64,000 nt of DNA from Luzula sylvatica (lineage: Eukaryota; Streptophyta; Magnoliopsida; Poales; Juncaceae), in the NCBI GenBank assembly GCA_946800325.1, contig OX326959.1, forward strand, positions 16,212,862 through 16,276,861, read 5' to 3'. Position numbers and translations under genes: made by a program. Positions 50,147 through 61,289 of this stretch are shown here, in pieces; the first letter of the stretch is position 1, and each line of letters starts with the position of its first letter. The notes below the pieces were generated by a model. That model made no database searches. It saw only the letters and a list, made by a program, of their open reading frames with translations, and was not told the origin of the DNA.

Positions 50147-51039
50147 CAATGTTTTAAATTGCGATATTGCGGTCCATTGCGGTCGTGTCTTTTTTGCAGC
50201 GGATTGCGTTTGCGGGTGTAATTGCGGCGGAATAACCTTATTGCGGATAGTCGTTGCGATATTAAATTATGTAAAAATAATAGTTTGTTTAAATATATTT
50301 TTCACAATATTTTTTATCACCATTAATATCGTAAAATTTTCTTCATAATTTTTTTTCTAAAAAGAATAAAAAACTTGATTGTCCAGGAACCTTTTCGGTG
50401 TAAATAAAAGTTGATAATAAAATTTCCATTAAAATGGCAATTATACGGGATATTTGGAATTGTATTTTGTTGAAAAAAATTTTGTCAACATCCTAAAAAT
50501 ATCAAAACACTATAACTCAAATTTTAAATCGAAACATCAATGAAATACAATGAAAATTACTAAATACATACATTTATAGATGAAAATGACACATTTTAGA
50601 AGTTATATATGTTATGAGCATATTTTATCAAATATTTTGATAATAAAACATGAAAACTAAGTATTAAATAATCACAAAATGTATGTTATAATATTTATAT
50701 TAAATAATTCTCGATAAAATTACTTTAACGTGTATTTTGTGTTTAATTCAGGATAAAAGACAAAATTTCACAAATTCAAGCCCCTCATTGCATTTCTCTC
50801 GTCGAGACAAGCGATTTCGATATAAATTTCATGTAATTTGGTGGAACGATGAGAAAATTACAACGATTTGAATATTATCCGCAATATTTGACCCGATATG
50901 GCCGCAATATTACCAATATTTTGTCGCAATCTCGCCGCAATATCCGCAATTTCTCAAAAAATGATATTTTCGCAATACTTCATTGCGATATAGCGATTCT
51001 AAATCTCAGCCCGCAATATCGCCACAATTTAAAACACTG
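50147..51039. mobile_element. hAT-type MITE, TTTAAATTGCG family, long copy 3
   Basis: The ends CAATGTTTTAAATTGCG and CACAATTTAAAACACTG have a perfect 8-bp duplication GTTACAAC (50139-50146, 51040-51047). At 893 bp it is over four times longer than copies 1 and 2. It shares their GCGGCAATATTGCGG-type termini with extra interior sequence. Confidence 0.93.
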
Positions 51040-51119
51040 GTTACAACCATTATTGCAAAGAAAATTAATACTCGTCTTCTTTGATATTCCTCAACAAGTT
51101 GATGTGTTGATAATAAATA

Positions 51120-51680
51120 ATAAATCTATTAAATGTAAAATTATTTTGGATAATAAATCACAATATGTGACAAATCTTATTAATTATGTGGTAGACCACG
51201 ATGATTATGTGGTAAACCAAATTATTAAAACTGATTTGGTTTATTTAATTTTGTTATTATATTTTATTTTACATATGATAAGTCATATTTATTTGAACAA
51301 ATTTTATTATTTTATCTTCAAATTTTTTTAAAAAAAAGTATTTTCATTTGTATTTTGTAGATTTTTGCACAATTAATATTTTTATTTTCGTTGTTATATT
51401 TTTGTTTGTTTTATGATATTTTTATTCATGCGTTTTCGTTAAACACATGTTAAACGGTGTATTAATTCAGCCCAATAACTTATTTTCAAATTTATAAATT
51501 TAGATTTTATTAATTATGGATGGTGGTAAACAAACTTATTAAAAATATAAAATATGAGAAACGGTAAATCTTTTGTCCCCTCTTATCATATATAGGATGG
51601 CAAAAATTAAATTATCATGGTTTACCACTAGCATTGCCAACACATCAATCATGTTAATGAATTCTAAGTGGATGTATATC
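51120..51680. repeat. Segmental duplicate, copy 2 (ZIFL upstream flank)
   Basis: It matches 30140-30651. No ZIFL exon follows; instead the sequence passes into the flank of prolamin-like unit 2 at about 52145. Confidence 0.75.
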
Positions 51681-52144
51681 ACCACTCTATTGCAAATAGA
51701 CTCGCTAAATGCTACGATGCACCGATATATCTTGTTTTAGAGGCAAAACGTTGCGCGCTGCATTTTGTTGTCCGCTACAACTAAATAAAATAGTTTTAGA
51801 TGTATATGTAAAAGATCAAATGAGTTTAATTGGAAATTTATAATAATTAAAATCACTTTTTGTTCATAAATAAACCAAAAACCTCATCTCGTATTTAGAT
51901 TAAGGTTTTTTGTTCATATTCAAATACTTCGATAATTATTTTATAAATTTCTATTTGAGATGTATTATATTAATATTTGTTAGATTAAAGATTGTTTTTT
52001 ATTATATATTGATACTCAATTAATTTATGCGCTATAAATTGTAACATTTGCTATAGCTCTCGCAATAACGCACGCTACTCGTTATCGCAACAACAACAAA
52101 AATGATCATCGCGCTACGGACGGTTAAACGCTGAATTTGTCCCT
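51681..52144. other. Interval without a gene
   Basis: GCGCTA-like words at both ends (51700-51780 and 52050-52120) suggest a decayed MITE, but no ends could be fixed. Confidence 0.35.
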
Positions 52145-52326
52145 TCTTCTCGAGGGTAAGCCCATCAATTTTATAAACAGAACTTAGATAATAAGCCTTC
52201 CAAAAGTATGGAAAATCCAGATTTTCCTTCATTTCTGTTATATACTGGTAAGTGCCAATAATAAATATCGATTGATGTGAACCGAATGTGCGCGATTTTC
52301 TTTAGGATAAAACATAGGCTTTTAAG

Positions 52327-55187
52327 ACAATTAAATTCACTTGAGATTTGGCTTAGAAATATTGCAAAGCAAAGATATAAAGAGATAGCTTCACATGAAG
52401 AGTTATATTGGAGACAAAGGGTTAAGAATAAATGGTTAAAGGAAGGTGATAAGAATTCAAGATTCTTTCACAGAGTAGCTTCTATCAAAAAATCCAAACA
52501 ATTAATTCCCTCTTTACTTAATAATGATTCTGGTTCTATAGTTTCCAATCATAGTGAAAAGGCTCACATTTTATTTCAATTCTATAGAGATTTAATGGGG
52601 AAGGATCCACCTCAACCAGGATTTTTGTCAGAATTTAATATGGAACAATTTTATATTAATGAATCTTTAGATTTGTCTGAATTAGAAAGGGATATAACTA
52701 AGGAAGAGTTGGATTTGGTTATAAAATATTGGAAATCAGAGAAAAGTCCTGGCCCAGATGGTTATAATGGTGAATTTTATAAGGCATTTTGGTATCTTAT
52801 TAGAGAGGAATTATGGGAGTTAATTCATAAAGGGGGTAATTTGGGGAATTTACAGGGTTCTTATCTAACCCTAATTCCTAAAAAAGAAAACGTGATGCAG
52901 GCTAGTGAGTATAGACCTATCAGCTTAATATCTAGTGTGCAAAAGATTATCTCTAAAACCCTTTCAAATAGACTTCAACCCTTTATTTCCAAAATGATTT
53001 TATCTAATCAATTGGGTTTTGTTCATGGAAGAGAAATTTCTGAGTGTTATGTGTTTGCGAGAGAGCTATTACATATTTCTGAGAGAGAGAAAAAACCTCT
53101 TTTATTGTTCAAGGCAGATATACACAAAGCCTTTGATACAATTTCTTGGTCTTTTTTACTTAAAATATTAAGGGCAAGAGGATTTGGAATTAAATGGATT
53201 AATTGGATTCAGCATTGGGTTTTTGGAGGATATACTAAGGTATTACTTAATGGGAATCCTGGCAAATCTATACATTTGAGGCGTGGAGTAAGACAAGGAG
53301 ATCCATTATCTCCTTTTCTATTTATTATAGCCATGGATACTTTGGGAAGGATTCTGGAGAAATTAGGAAGTCAGAACTTCATAGAAAGACCACTAAGTTC
53401 TAAAATTACAGCCATTTTCTATGCAGATGATTCCATTTTTTTTATCAAGCCTAATTTGCAACAAGTGAGAAGATTAAAATTTATTCTTGCGATATTTGGA
53501 GAACATTCTGGTTTAACCATCAACTTAGCTAAATCTGAAGTAGTGGTACTTCCAGATTATATGAATCCAACAGAGAATTTAGCACAAGAATTTGGATGTA
53601 TCCTATCTAAGTTACCTCTAAACTATCTTGGATATCCATTACACTATAAGAAGCCTAATAATGAATGGTATAAATGGCTGATTGAAAAGTTTGAAAAAAA
53701 ACTCAAGGGATGGAGAAGAGATTTGTTGTCAATTGGAGGCAGATTAATATTAATTAACTCAGTATTATCTGCATTGCCTAATTATTACTTTTCAATAATT
53801 AAATTTCCTAAGTGGGTTATTGAAAAAATTGATAAATTAAGAAGGAATTTTTTATGGAAAGGGTTTAAAGAGAAAGGCTATAATCTTGTTAGTTGGAAGA
53901 AGGTCTGTAGACCTCGAAAAGGAGGTGGTTTGGGAATTATTAATTTGGAATTATTTAACAAAAATATGTTAATGAAATGGATTTGGAGGTATTTTAATAA
54001 TGCTAATGGATTAAATTGGCAAGAGTTGATGGACCCTATAATTATTGGAGATATCCATATGCAATTTTCCAGAAGAGACTCTTATTTTTGGAGAGAAATT
54101 AAAAAATTATATTTATTATTTGTTTCTAATTATAAAGGAAGATTAGGTAATGGTGAAAGATTGAGTTTTTGGAATGGCAATTGGGGTAATGGATTGCTTA
54201 GCAAAGCATATCCTATTCTATACAGTTTTATTGGTGAACCTTTAATCACTGTTAAAGAGATGGTTGCACGAGGTGAGAATTGGAGATTAATGACTCAATT
54301 CAGAGGTCAATTGTCCATTGAAGCTGAGGATGAGGCAGTACTTTTAAATGACAAATTGAATTTGATTCAATTGTCAGAGGAAAAAGATCTAATTGAATGG
54401 AATTGGTCAAAGGATGGAGTTTATTCGACTAAGAATGCATATGAGATAATGGCATTGGGAGTGTTTACTCATTCTCATCTCCGATTCTTATGGGGAATTA
54501 AATTACCACTAAGAATGAAGATTTTCTTATGGTTATTGTTACAAGACAAAGTATTAACAATTGACAATTTACAAAAACGAGGGTTTAATATACCAAATAG
54601 ATGTTATTTATGTGAATGTGAAGAAGAAAGTACCTTTCACCTATGGAAACACTGTAGCTTCTTACGAGGAGTTTGGAGAGCTGCCAGATTGAAGTTCGCT
54701 GATTCCTTACACCTATCGAGTAGGGTTTCGGTCATCACAGGAGGTATCGTCAAGCTTGGAACCCGTCAATTTCACAAACAACTAGGGGGTTTATTATCTT
54801 TTGTGGTATGGCGAGAGCGTTGTCGTAGGGTCTTCTCCGATAGAAGAAGTTCAGTTTCGCAATTAGCTGACGAGTTCCTTGAAGAATGGAGAAACATTCA
54901 TAGTGCAGGAGGCATGAGAAACTCAGATGTTGAGCTGGAACCAAGAGAGATCTAATCTAGAAGAAGAAGACGGAGAGGAAAGTAGATGGAAGTGTTAGTG
55001 ACCTAGCGGCACAGATTGAAAAAGAACAGGGTGATAATGTCAAGTTTCTAATAGTTGGGCTTTATAAAGTTTTAATTATTTTTATGTTGGGCCTAGTGTA
55101 ATATGATTTTTGTAATGTTCACTTTTGTTTTTAATGCAAACATTCAGATGAGGGATATTAAGCCTTCTCTGAATTTTCTCAAAAAAA
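52327..55187 (+). mobile_element. 5'-truncated L1-type LINE with target duplication
   Basis: An ~18-bp duplication AAACATAGGCTTTTAAG flanks it (52309-52326 and about 55188-55205). A poly(A) run ends it at 55181-55191. The insertion splits prolamin-like unit 2. The 5' end lies inside ORF2, so the endonuclease and ORF1 are missing. Confidence 0.95.
52328..54955 (+). CDS. LINE ORF2, reverse transcriptase part (5'-truncated, otherwise open)
   Basis: About 875 codons are open to TAA-type termination at 54953-54955. The frame reads in from host sequence (a GTG at 52277), so there is no native start. Visible parts are the pre-RT helix region (WLKEGDKNSRFFH), RT motifs SPGPDGYNGEFYKAFW, LIPKK, YRPISLIS, LFKADIHKAFDTISW, the block RRGVRQGDPLSPFLF, and catalytic FYADD. 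The RT connection domain follows, then a C-terminal zinc-binding zf-RVT block (WGIKLPLRMKIFLWLLLQ... CYLCECEEESTFHLWKHC). The enzyme would make cDNA at a nicked target, but this copy lacks the endonuclease. The open frame implies recent insertion. Confidence 0.93.
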   Translation, partial: QLNSLEIWLRNIAKQRYKEIASHEELYWRQRVKNKWLKEGDKNSRFFHRVASIKKSKQLIPSLLNNDSGSIVSNHSEKAHILFQFYRDLMGKDPPQPGFLSEFNMEQFYINESLDLSELERDITKEELDLVIKYWKSEKSPGPDGYNGEFYKAFWYLIREELWELIHKGGNLGNLQGSYLTLIPKKENVMQASEYRPISLISSVQKIISKTLSNRLQPFISKMILSNQLGFVHGREISECYVFARELLHISEREKKPLLLFKADIHKAFDTISWSFLLKILRARGFGIKWINWIQHWVFGGYTKVLLNGNPGKSIHLRRGVRQGDPLSPFLFIIAMDTLGRILEKLGSQNFIERPLSSKITAIFYADDSIFFIKPNLQQVRRLKFILAIFGEHSGLTINLAKSEVVVLPDYMNPTENLAQEFGCILSKLPLNYLGYPLHYKKPNNEWYKWLIEKFEKKLKGWRRDLLSIGGRLILINSVLSALPNYYFSIIKFPKWVIEKIDKLRRNFLWKGFKEKGYNLVSWKKVCRPRKGGGLGIINLELFNKNMLMKWIWRYFNNANGLNWQELMDPIIIGDIHMQFSRRDSYFWREIKKLYLLFVSNYKGRLGNGERLSFWNGNWGNGLLSKAYPILYSFIGEPLITVKEMVARGENWRLMTQFRGQLSIEAEDEAVLLNDKLNLIQLSEEKDLIEWNWSKDGVYSTKNAYEIMALGVFTHSHLRFLWGIKLPLRMKIFLWLLLQDKVLTIDNLQKRGFNIPNRCYLCECEEESTFHLWKHCSFLRGVWRAARLKFADSLHLSSRVSVITGGIVKLGTRQFHKQLGGLLSFVVWRERCRRVFSDRRSSVSQLADEFLEEWRNIHSAGGMRNSDVELEPREI

Positions 55188-55653
55188 AAAACATAGGCTT
55201 TTAAGGGCTAAAATATGTTAAATATAAGGTTTTATTGCTTATTTGGAGGTTATTTTGAGAAATGGAGTAGGGCTAAAGTAACCTTCAGATCTGTAGTTAT
55301 TTTGGTTTAATACAAAGAAGTTTTCTTTGTAAATGTATCATGTTTATGTGGTGAAAATTTCGTGTGAAATATGTGATTTATTTGATTTATTGAGTTAATC
55401 CTCTAATATAGCACACAATGGATTTGACGGACTTTTCTTAAAAAGAAAAATCAGTTCACCCCTATTTTCCTTCAAGACTCCTATTATTTGCGAAATTGAG
55501 GAAAATGCCCTTAACTCTTTATAACTTTTCAAGAAAATAACAAAAAAAATGTAACGGCCCTTCTCATAACAAACTACCATCATTTTTTCAAAAAAAAAAG
55601 AAAACTACCATCATTACAAGATATATTATTTTACTGAATAGAACTATGCTTAA

Positions 55654-55992
55654 TTATTTCCCGAGATTCACGCCCTCCACGCAAAAATTCTTAATTGGTC
55701 TATCGCAATCTTGTGCGACTCTATAAACATATCCCGTGTTCACTAACCATCTATTACGCTCGCTTTGAAAGACATCACAAGGGCAGTTTGGATTGTGCAT
55801 TTGTTTAACTGCAGCGCAACATCCCTCCGATGGCTTGCTATATGGACTGAATCTGTAAATGCTGTTCCAGCATTTCTCCAAAAACGCGGGCAATTCATTT
55901 TTGCAATATTGTTCCGTAGTCTCCGCTTCGTTCGGTATGATGTGGAGTGCAACTATTGAAATTATCAGGATACAAGAAGTTATTTTGTTCAT
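55654..55992 (-). CDS. Small secreted prolamin-like (ECA1-type) protein 2, 112 aa
   Basis: It is nearly identical to copy 1, with V19I, K32N and Q40K. It has the same signal peptide and the same eight-cysteine spacing. The frame is open further upstream to 56076, but homology with copy 1, the signal peptide and the position of the TATA box (which lies inside that extension) fix the start at 55990-55992. It lies about 800 bp from a LINE insertion that has not touched the gene. The family is known for secreted, often reproductive proteins; the role here is unknown. Confidence 0.88.
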   Translation of the reverse strand: MNKITSCILIISIVALHIIPNEAETTEQYCKNELPAFLEKCWNSIYRFSPYSKPSEGCCAAVKQMHNPNCPCDVFQSERNRWLVNTGYVYRVAQDCDRPIKNFCVEGVNLGK

Positions 55993-56072
55993 TTTGGAAC
56001 CTTTGGTATTGGGATTGTTGTGTGCAACTCTTTGAATGATTTGCAAGTGAAAAATGAAGGAAGATGTTGGTT

Positions 56073-56082
56073 CCATTTATAG
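56073..56082 (-). promoter_or_regulatory. TATA box of prolamin-like gene 2
   Basis: The minus strand CTATAAATGG lies about 80 bp upstream of the ATG and is conserved with copy 1. Confidence 0.65.
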
Positions 56083-56390
56083 TGTGGAGTAGTCTTTAGG
56101 TCAAAGACAATTAAATTAGTGCATTTATTTCTCTTTAATGTAATTATTTCTCTTTAATGTAATTATGAATTAATATATATTCATACATACATACATTAAT
56201 TATATGATGATATTCGATGAATAAAGATTAATTTTGTTAATTATATGAGATATGGTAGCATATCATCATTAGTATGAAATTATAGTAATCTTTTATACAT
56301 AGTTTAACTAACAAATTATGTAACTTGTGATGAAACAAAAAGTTGACAATTTGCATAGCATAACAAAAAAAAATCGAATTAAGGGACTTA

Positions 56391-56928
56391 GCCACTTTAG
56401 AATGTTGTATATAATAAAAGAAAGGACAGATCATTACATTCGATTATCCTTCGGCTAGGCATATCCAACATGTAACCTACACCTATTACATTTTCATGAA
56501 AAAAAAATGAATAAATGAAGAAGGCTCAATGATTCTTTCTATTCATTAATGTCAATAAATGTGAGATATAAAAAATTATGTATTTTAAGAAATTGTGGAT
56601 TTGATCTTTATTGACATGGATGGAAGAATAACATATAATCTCTTTTCTTTTTTCTTTTTTTGGAGAAAATTCAAAGAAGGTTCAAACGCCCTGCTCTTGA
56701 AATAATATAAATAGAGAAATAATGTTCGTTTTACATGGTTTTTTTCATGCTCGATATAATCTCAACCCCAATTTTGAAGGAAAAAACAAAAGCAAATAAA
56801 TCCATTCTTAAAAAAATTCCAGGGCCCTGCATGAGGAAAATTCTTCTGAGCTCCAGCCCATTCTTGCGATTCGGTTCATCATTTTTCCTGCACCGCATCC
56901 ATCTCCAGAGAAGTTTTTATTAAGTACT
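56391..56928. other. Intergenic interval, no gene seen
   Basis: AT-rich; nothing recognised. Confidence 0.6.
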
Positions 56929-56937
56929 TATAAGTTA

Positions 56938-57229
56938 GAGGCCATTTATCCTACTCCCCAAACCCACTTCCGCATCCACGATATGGGGAGGATTGATTCG
57001 CCTTCCCAATTCGTGTACCCAAGATTCTATTAACCATCAATTAAAATTTTTAATTTTTGTTAATAAATAGTACGATTGTATTAATCGTTAATTAATTTTG
57101 AATTAATCGTTAATTGAAATTTGAATTAACCATCAATTAAATTTTTGGGTGCATTTTGGGGATGGAAATTCTCCCCAAACCCATATCGTGAATGCGGAAG
57201 TGGGTTTGGGGGGTTCCACAAAATTTCCC
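56938..57229. mobile_element. Mutator-type MITE with long inverted ends
   Basis: A 9-bp duplication TATAAGTTA (56929-56937, 57230-57238) flanks it. Inverted ends of about 45 bp share CCCCAAACCCACTTCCGCAT and CACGATATGGG. The AT-rich core consists of TTAATCGTTAATT words. Confidence 0.9.
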
Positions 57230-57238
57230 TATAAGTTA

Positions 57239-58440
57239 TATGCACTTTTCTCTCTCTGCAGAAGTACATCCTCTCTCCTGTCTCATACATATAATCTTTT
57301 TCATTTATTATAAAAAAAAATAAAAAATAGGTTCATATGACTCACAACCTGTATAGCCCACAGAAAATAAGTAAGACGACCGTAATTGGGGTGGTAACAA
57401 ACCCTAATCAAGTTGCCGACCGCAATTTCGACCGTTCATGTCTTGTCGACAATCGTCACGTTGTCCTCCTAAACCGAGGGCATTTTGGCCGTCCATGCCT
57501 TCTCGACGACCCTCACCTTGTGTTTCTACGTCATTCGACTATTTGTACTTTACTTGCGGCACAAAAAAATTTAATTTTTATAGCACATCATAATTTAATA
57601 TTTTAACTATAACCTATATTTTTATTTAATAATGTAATTATAATTAATTATATATTTTGAACCTCTACATGTAGCTAAAAGATATTTGTTAACCATAAAA
57701 CAAATCACACTTACGGAACTTTTCATGAGACTGACAAATTTTTATCAAGTTTTAATTAATTTATAAATAGTATTTCAATTAAATCAAAAAAATAATTTAC
57801 TTAATATATATTAATTAGTTATATGAAAAAATTACATAAATGTTTCTTGTATAGTGTAAAAAGCTAAAATTAAACTAATTAGGAGCATATTTGCATATTA
57901 ACATTCTACCTTGATTAACATATTCAGTTTTTTCTGTGTTTTTTATTTGAGCAAATAGTTTTTGATTTTTTTTTTTTTTTTTACATAATTACACTTAATA
58001 ATTGGTTTTAAGATCATTGGTGCATATTAGAAGGATACTAATCAATTCTCAACATAGAAAATATAAAGGAAGTTTTCATTTTCTTTTACATTGACAAACA
58101 AAAAAGTTTCTATCCATTTTTAAAAAATAGGATAGTAATTTTAAATCAAATTGTTAGGTACATCATACAAACTGTGATATAATTGATAAATTATCGAAAA
58201 GAAGATGAATCCAAATTAATGGTATCAAGATTTGTTTTCTATTATTATGAAGTAACAAACAACTTAAAATCGCAACAAAAAAAAATCAAAAAATTGGAGC
58301 TAAGTACCATAAAAAAATCCCAAAAAATCAAAGAAAACAATAAAATAAATTTGCAGTCATGAGATTTTGAACTCGGGATCATTGGAGTCCCGTACAAGAT
58401 CTCTATCAACTGCTTAGAACAATTATATGAAAATATAACA
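57239..58440. other. Intergenic interval
   Basis: A GC-richer patch at 57400-57540 has an imperfect internal duplication around GACCGTTCATGTCTTGTCGAC and GGCCGTCCATGCCTTCTCGAC. The remainder is AT-rich. The 89-codon frame at 57337 has no recognisable features, so it is not called a gene. Confidence 0.45.
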
Positions 58441-58448
58441 CCGTTATT

Positions 58449-58683
58449 AATATATATAATTTTAAGAAAATTCTTGCAATTATAGAAGACCGCATCATCA
58501 CTTTAACAAGGTCCATTTGATCTTGATCAAATGGTCCAAAATACTCTTTTTTTTTTTTCATTTTAACAATATATATAATTTTAAGAAAATCCTTGCATTT
58601 ATAGAAGGCCACATCATCACTTTAACATGAACCATTTGATCTTGATCAAATTGTCCAAAATACTTGTTTTTTTCATTTAAACA
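58449..58683. repeat. Two tandem units of about 118 bp
   Basis: Both contain ATATATAATTTTAAGAAAAT, GCATCATCACTTTAACA and the near-palindrome CCATTTGATCTTGATCAAAT. Confidence 0.9.
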
Positions 58684-59339
58684 TGATATATATAAGCAAG
58701 TAATTTAAAAATTACATGAAGCTTGGTCCATCGTGGACCAAGTTCATTCATATATTTTTTTGTATATAAAAAAAATTGAGTGGCGTCCCTAGTTTTTTTG
58801 GTGTCTAATTTTGTGAACTTGTTGGGCTTGTCCACGTCCAGTCCTGTAAATATGTCATAATTATAAAACATTTTTTTATGTTACTTCTTATTTAATTTGC
58901 AAGTCAAACATAATAACGAAAAATGTGAGAAAATATCAATATCAGTTGTAAAATCCTAACCAAACAAACCCCGTTAGAAGTAATATTTGAAGTTCCTACG
59001 TTTCAAAAAATTACAAAAAAGATAACATACAACTCAACCAAACTCAACTCAACTACACCATACAAGAACAGATCAAGACTAAACAAAAAACATTGAGGAG
59101 AATAAAGGGTTTAGAGAGTTGAAGATACAAGCAGAGCAATGCAGTGAAGAGGGTGTACTGTTCATCTTCCTCAGAGAGTAGCAAGCTTCCTCTCCAGTTC
59201 AAATTCTGTGAAGCTTCATCTCTCCAGTAGGATCTCCAGCTCACGACATCAACCTGATAAGCTTCACCTCTTCATTTCCAGTTCAACCTGAAAACCATTA
59301 TCAAGATCTTTAGTGAAACTGACCAAACAACAAAGCAGA

Positions 59340-60460
59340 ATTACGAGGGTACTGGTGACAATCAAGTAGGTACCGGTATTGTTTAGAGGAGGATTAAGTG
59401 GGTACCAGTGAAGCCAAGGATCACCTCCATTTCAACCTCTCCAGTTATTCAGGGAAATCAAAGCTTGCCTCCATTTCAACCTTTCTAATCTTCAGGTCAG
59501 CCTATCAAGTAGAAGCATCTTATCCTGATGTTTGATGAGAGTGATATCTTCAAGGGGTCATTGAACCTTCGCCTCTCTAGTGTTCCATTGGTTATGCTCT
59601 CCGGTCCAAGTCCTCTCCAGTCCAAGTACTCTTTGGTACTCTTAACCTAAATTCCTGTGGAAATCAGTAAAAGATCTTGTGGGTACCAGTAAAATAAATA
59701 AGGATAAAGAGGGTACCAGTGTTATTCAGATGGATCGTAAATGCTTTAGATGTCTATCTTCATCTCATTTTCGATCCGAGTGTAGAGAGCCTATCAAATG
59801 TTTGAGATGTTTTAGGTTTGGTCATATACAAAAGAATTGCTACACAAATCTAAATAAACATGTTATAAATAATATACCTTTGAGTCCACAATTTCGATGC
59901 AAAGATCCAGATCCAACACTCGATCAAATTAGCAAATTGGATTATCTAATCAAACAAATGGATAGGTTAGTTAATATATGGAGTAAAATTGATTTTGGTA
60001 AGAATTTAAATGACGAATTGGTACCTGAGTTCTTGCATACAATACCAGCAAATAATCAAATGAAGAAAGGATCTCTCCGACAAGAATGGATTATTAAAAA
60101 AAGAAAGCCAGTTTTTGAGTGGAGAATTAAAGCAAAACCCTCAGATTTTCAGATCATCATTGGGAATTTAGGGAATGATGTTCCAGTACCGGTACCAGTA
60201 CCAGAACTCACTAGTATTGCAAGTGCAAATACTGTTCCAAGCCCGGTACCAGAACCGGTAACCACCATCAATCCTCAATTTCTACAAATAGGAGTGATAG
60301 AAGAGAATAAGAAAGAGGAGATTCCAAGTAAGCAACAGATAAACGAGAAGAAGGGGGCAATTACTGATGAGGTACCGGTCCCGGTACCGATACTGGTACC
60401 AGAACCGGTTTTAGTTCCTTACCACAATTCAAAGTCAAATTCAATTCTGGTACTAGTAAA
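59340..60460. repeat. Dispersed GGTACC(A/G)GT motif
   Basis: About fifteen copies of GGTACCAGT, GGTACCGGT or CAGTACCGGTACC lie in both the untranslated leader and the ORF, where they encode Pro-Val-Pro runs. Confidence 0.75.
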
Positions 60461-61118
60461 TCAAACCGAAATCAGGCATGCTGAGACACTTTCAGAATCA
60501 ATCTCAACTCATTCATTTAACTCATATCCAAATTCAATCCCAATGCATTTCAAATATTCTTGTCAATCCATTCCAAAATCACCAGAATTAAGGCTTTCAA
60601 AAGGCAACTGTTCTTTTACAAATAAGTGCAAAGGAACTATAATGACAGATCTGATAATAGCAGGAGAAGAGCAAAAAGATGTGAGTAAAGAAGAAGAAGA
60701 GGTAATAGAGGTTGAAGAGGAAGTAGATGTAGAAAAACAAAAAAGGATTGAAATTGATGAAGTAGACAGAGAAAGTGCAAAAGAAATGGAAGAGGTAAAG
60801 CAGAGAAATTTAGAGAGAAAAAGGAGATTAGAAAAAGAAAAAATGCAAATTGAATCAGAAATACAAATGCCAAACATAAAACTATCACATGAAATTGAAA
60901 AACAGAGAAGGAGTTTGAGAATAAAAGAGAAAAATTCAGAGAATATCTTCAAAAATTCAGATTCAAGGAGGAGAATTAGAAGAAAAAAATTTCAGGAACT
61001 TATTAATAAAGAAATTATAATAAATATGGAAAATATTGATTTTAATAATGATGATGTAATTCAGAATATTGATTCAAACATCCTAAATAATTGTGGATTA
61101 GAAGTTTCAATGGATTAA
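59679..61118 (+). CDS. LINE ORF1-like zinc-knuckle protein, 479 aa
   Basis: The frame opens with two adjacent CCHC knuckles, CFRCLSSSHFRSEC (about 22-35) and CLRCFRFGHIQKNC (about 41-54), of the zf-CCHC_4 type found after the DUF4283 domain in plant L1 ORF1. The DUF4283 part is missing. A middle region repeats Pro-Val-Pro (PVPVPVPE, PVPEPV, VPVPILVPEPVLVP). The C-terminal third is highly charged and probably coiled-coil (EEEEVIEVEEEVDVEKQKR), then basic (SRRRIRRKKF) with an acidic, Asn-rich end. ORF1 proteins bind their RNA and chaperone retrotransposition. The start is the first frame codon; the annotated initiator may be non-ATG. No ORF2 follows. Confidence 0.75.
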   Translation: MGTSKINKDKEGTSVIQMDRKCFRCLSSSHFRSECREPIKCLRCFRFGHIQKNCYTNLNKHVINNIPLSPQFRCKDPDPTLDQISKLDYLIKQMDRLVNIWSKIDFGKNLNDELVPEFLHTIPANNQMKKGSLRQEWIIKKRKPVFEWRIKAKPSDFQIIIGNLGNDVPVPVPVPELTSIASANTVPSPVPEPVTTINPQFLQIGVIEENKKEEIPSKQQINEKKGAITDEVPVPVPILVPEPVLVPYHNSKSNSILVLVNQTEIRHAETLSESISTHSFNSYPNSIPMHFKYSCQSIPKSPELRLSKGNCSFTNKCKGTIMTDLIIAGEEQKDVSKEEEEVIEVEEEVDVEKQKRIEIDEVDRESAKEMEEVKQRNLERKRRLEKEKMQIESEIQMPNIKLSHEIEKQRRSLRIKEKNSENIFKNSDSRRRIRRKKFQELINKEIIINMENIDFNNDDVIQNIDSNILNNCGLEVSMD

Positions 61119-61289
61119 CATAATAGAGGGAGATTAATTAACAGTAATGATAAGAGAAGAAGGTAATTATTCAAACAGAGAGTTATTACCATATTGTAGT
61201 AGCATTCGAAATCGATAAGAGGCATAAGCGAGATTCTAACAGGAGTAAGAGGCGACCTGATTGGATGAAGCAGCGAGTGTTAAGATCGT

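Larger units (their letters stand above)
55207..56390. repeat. Tandem segmental duplicate containing prolamin-like gene 2
   Basis: It continues the copy begun at 52145 after the LINE and matches 48890-50000. Confidence 0.85.

Noticed and set aside
50849..51331. 160-codon plus-strand ORF
   Set aside because: It starts inside a MITE and runs across its end and target duplication into a noncoding duplicated flank.
55993..56076. Upstream extension of prolamin-like protein 2
   Set aside because: The extension overlaps the TATA box, is absent in copy 1 and precedes a clear signal peptide.
57337..57606. 89-codon ORF
   Set aside because: No signal peptide, domain or homologue that I recognise. An internal DNA duplication explains its composition.
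58340..58410. tRNA B-box-like text (GAACTCGGGATC)
   Set aside because: There is no cloverleaf or A box at a fitting distance, so no tRNA or SINE is called.
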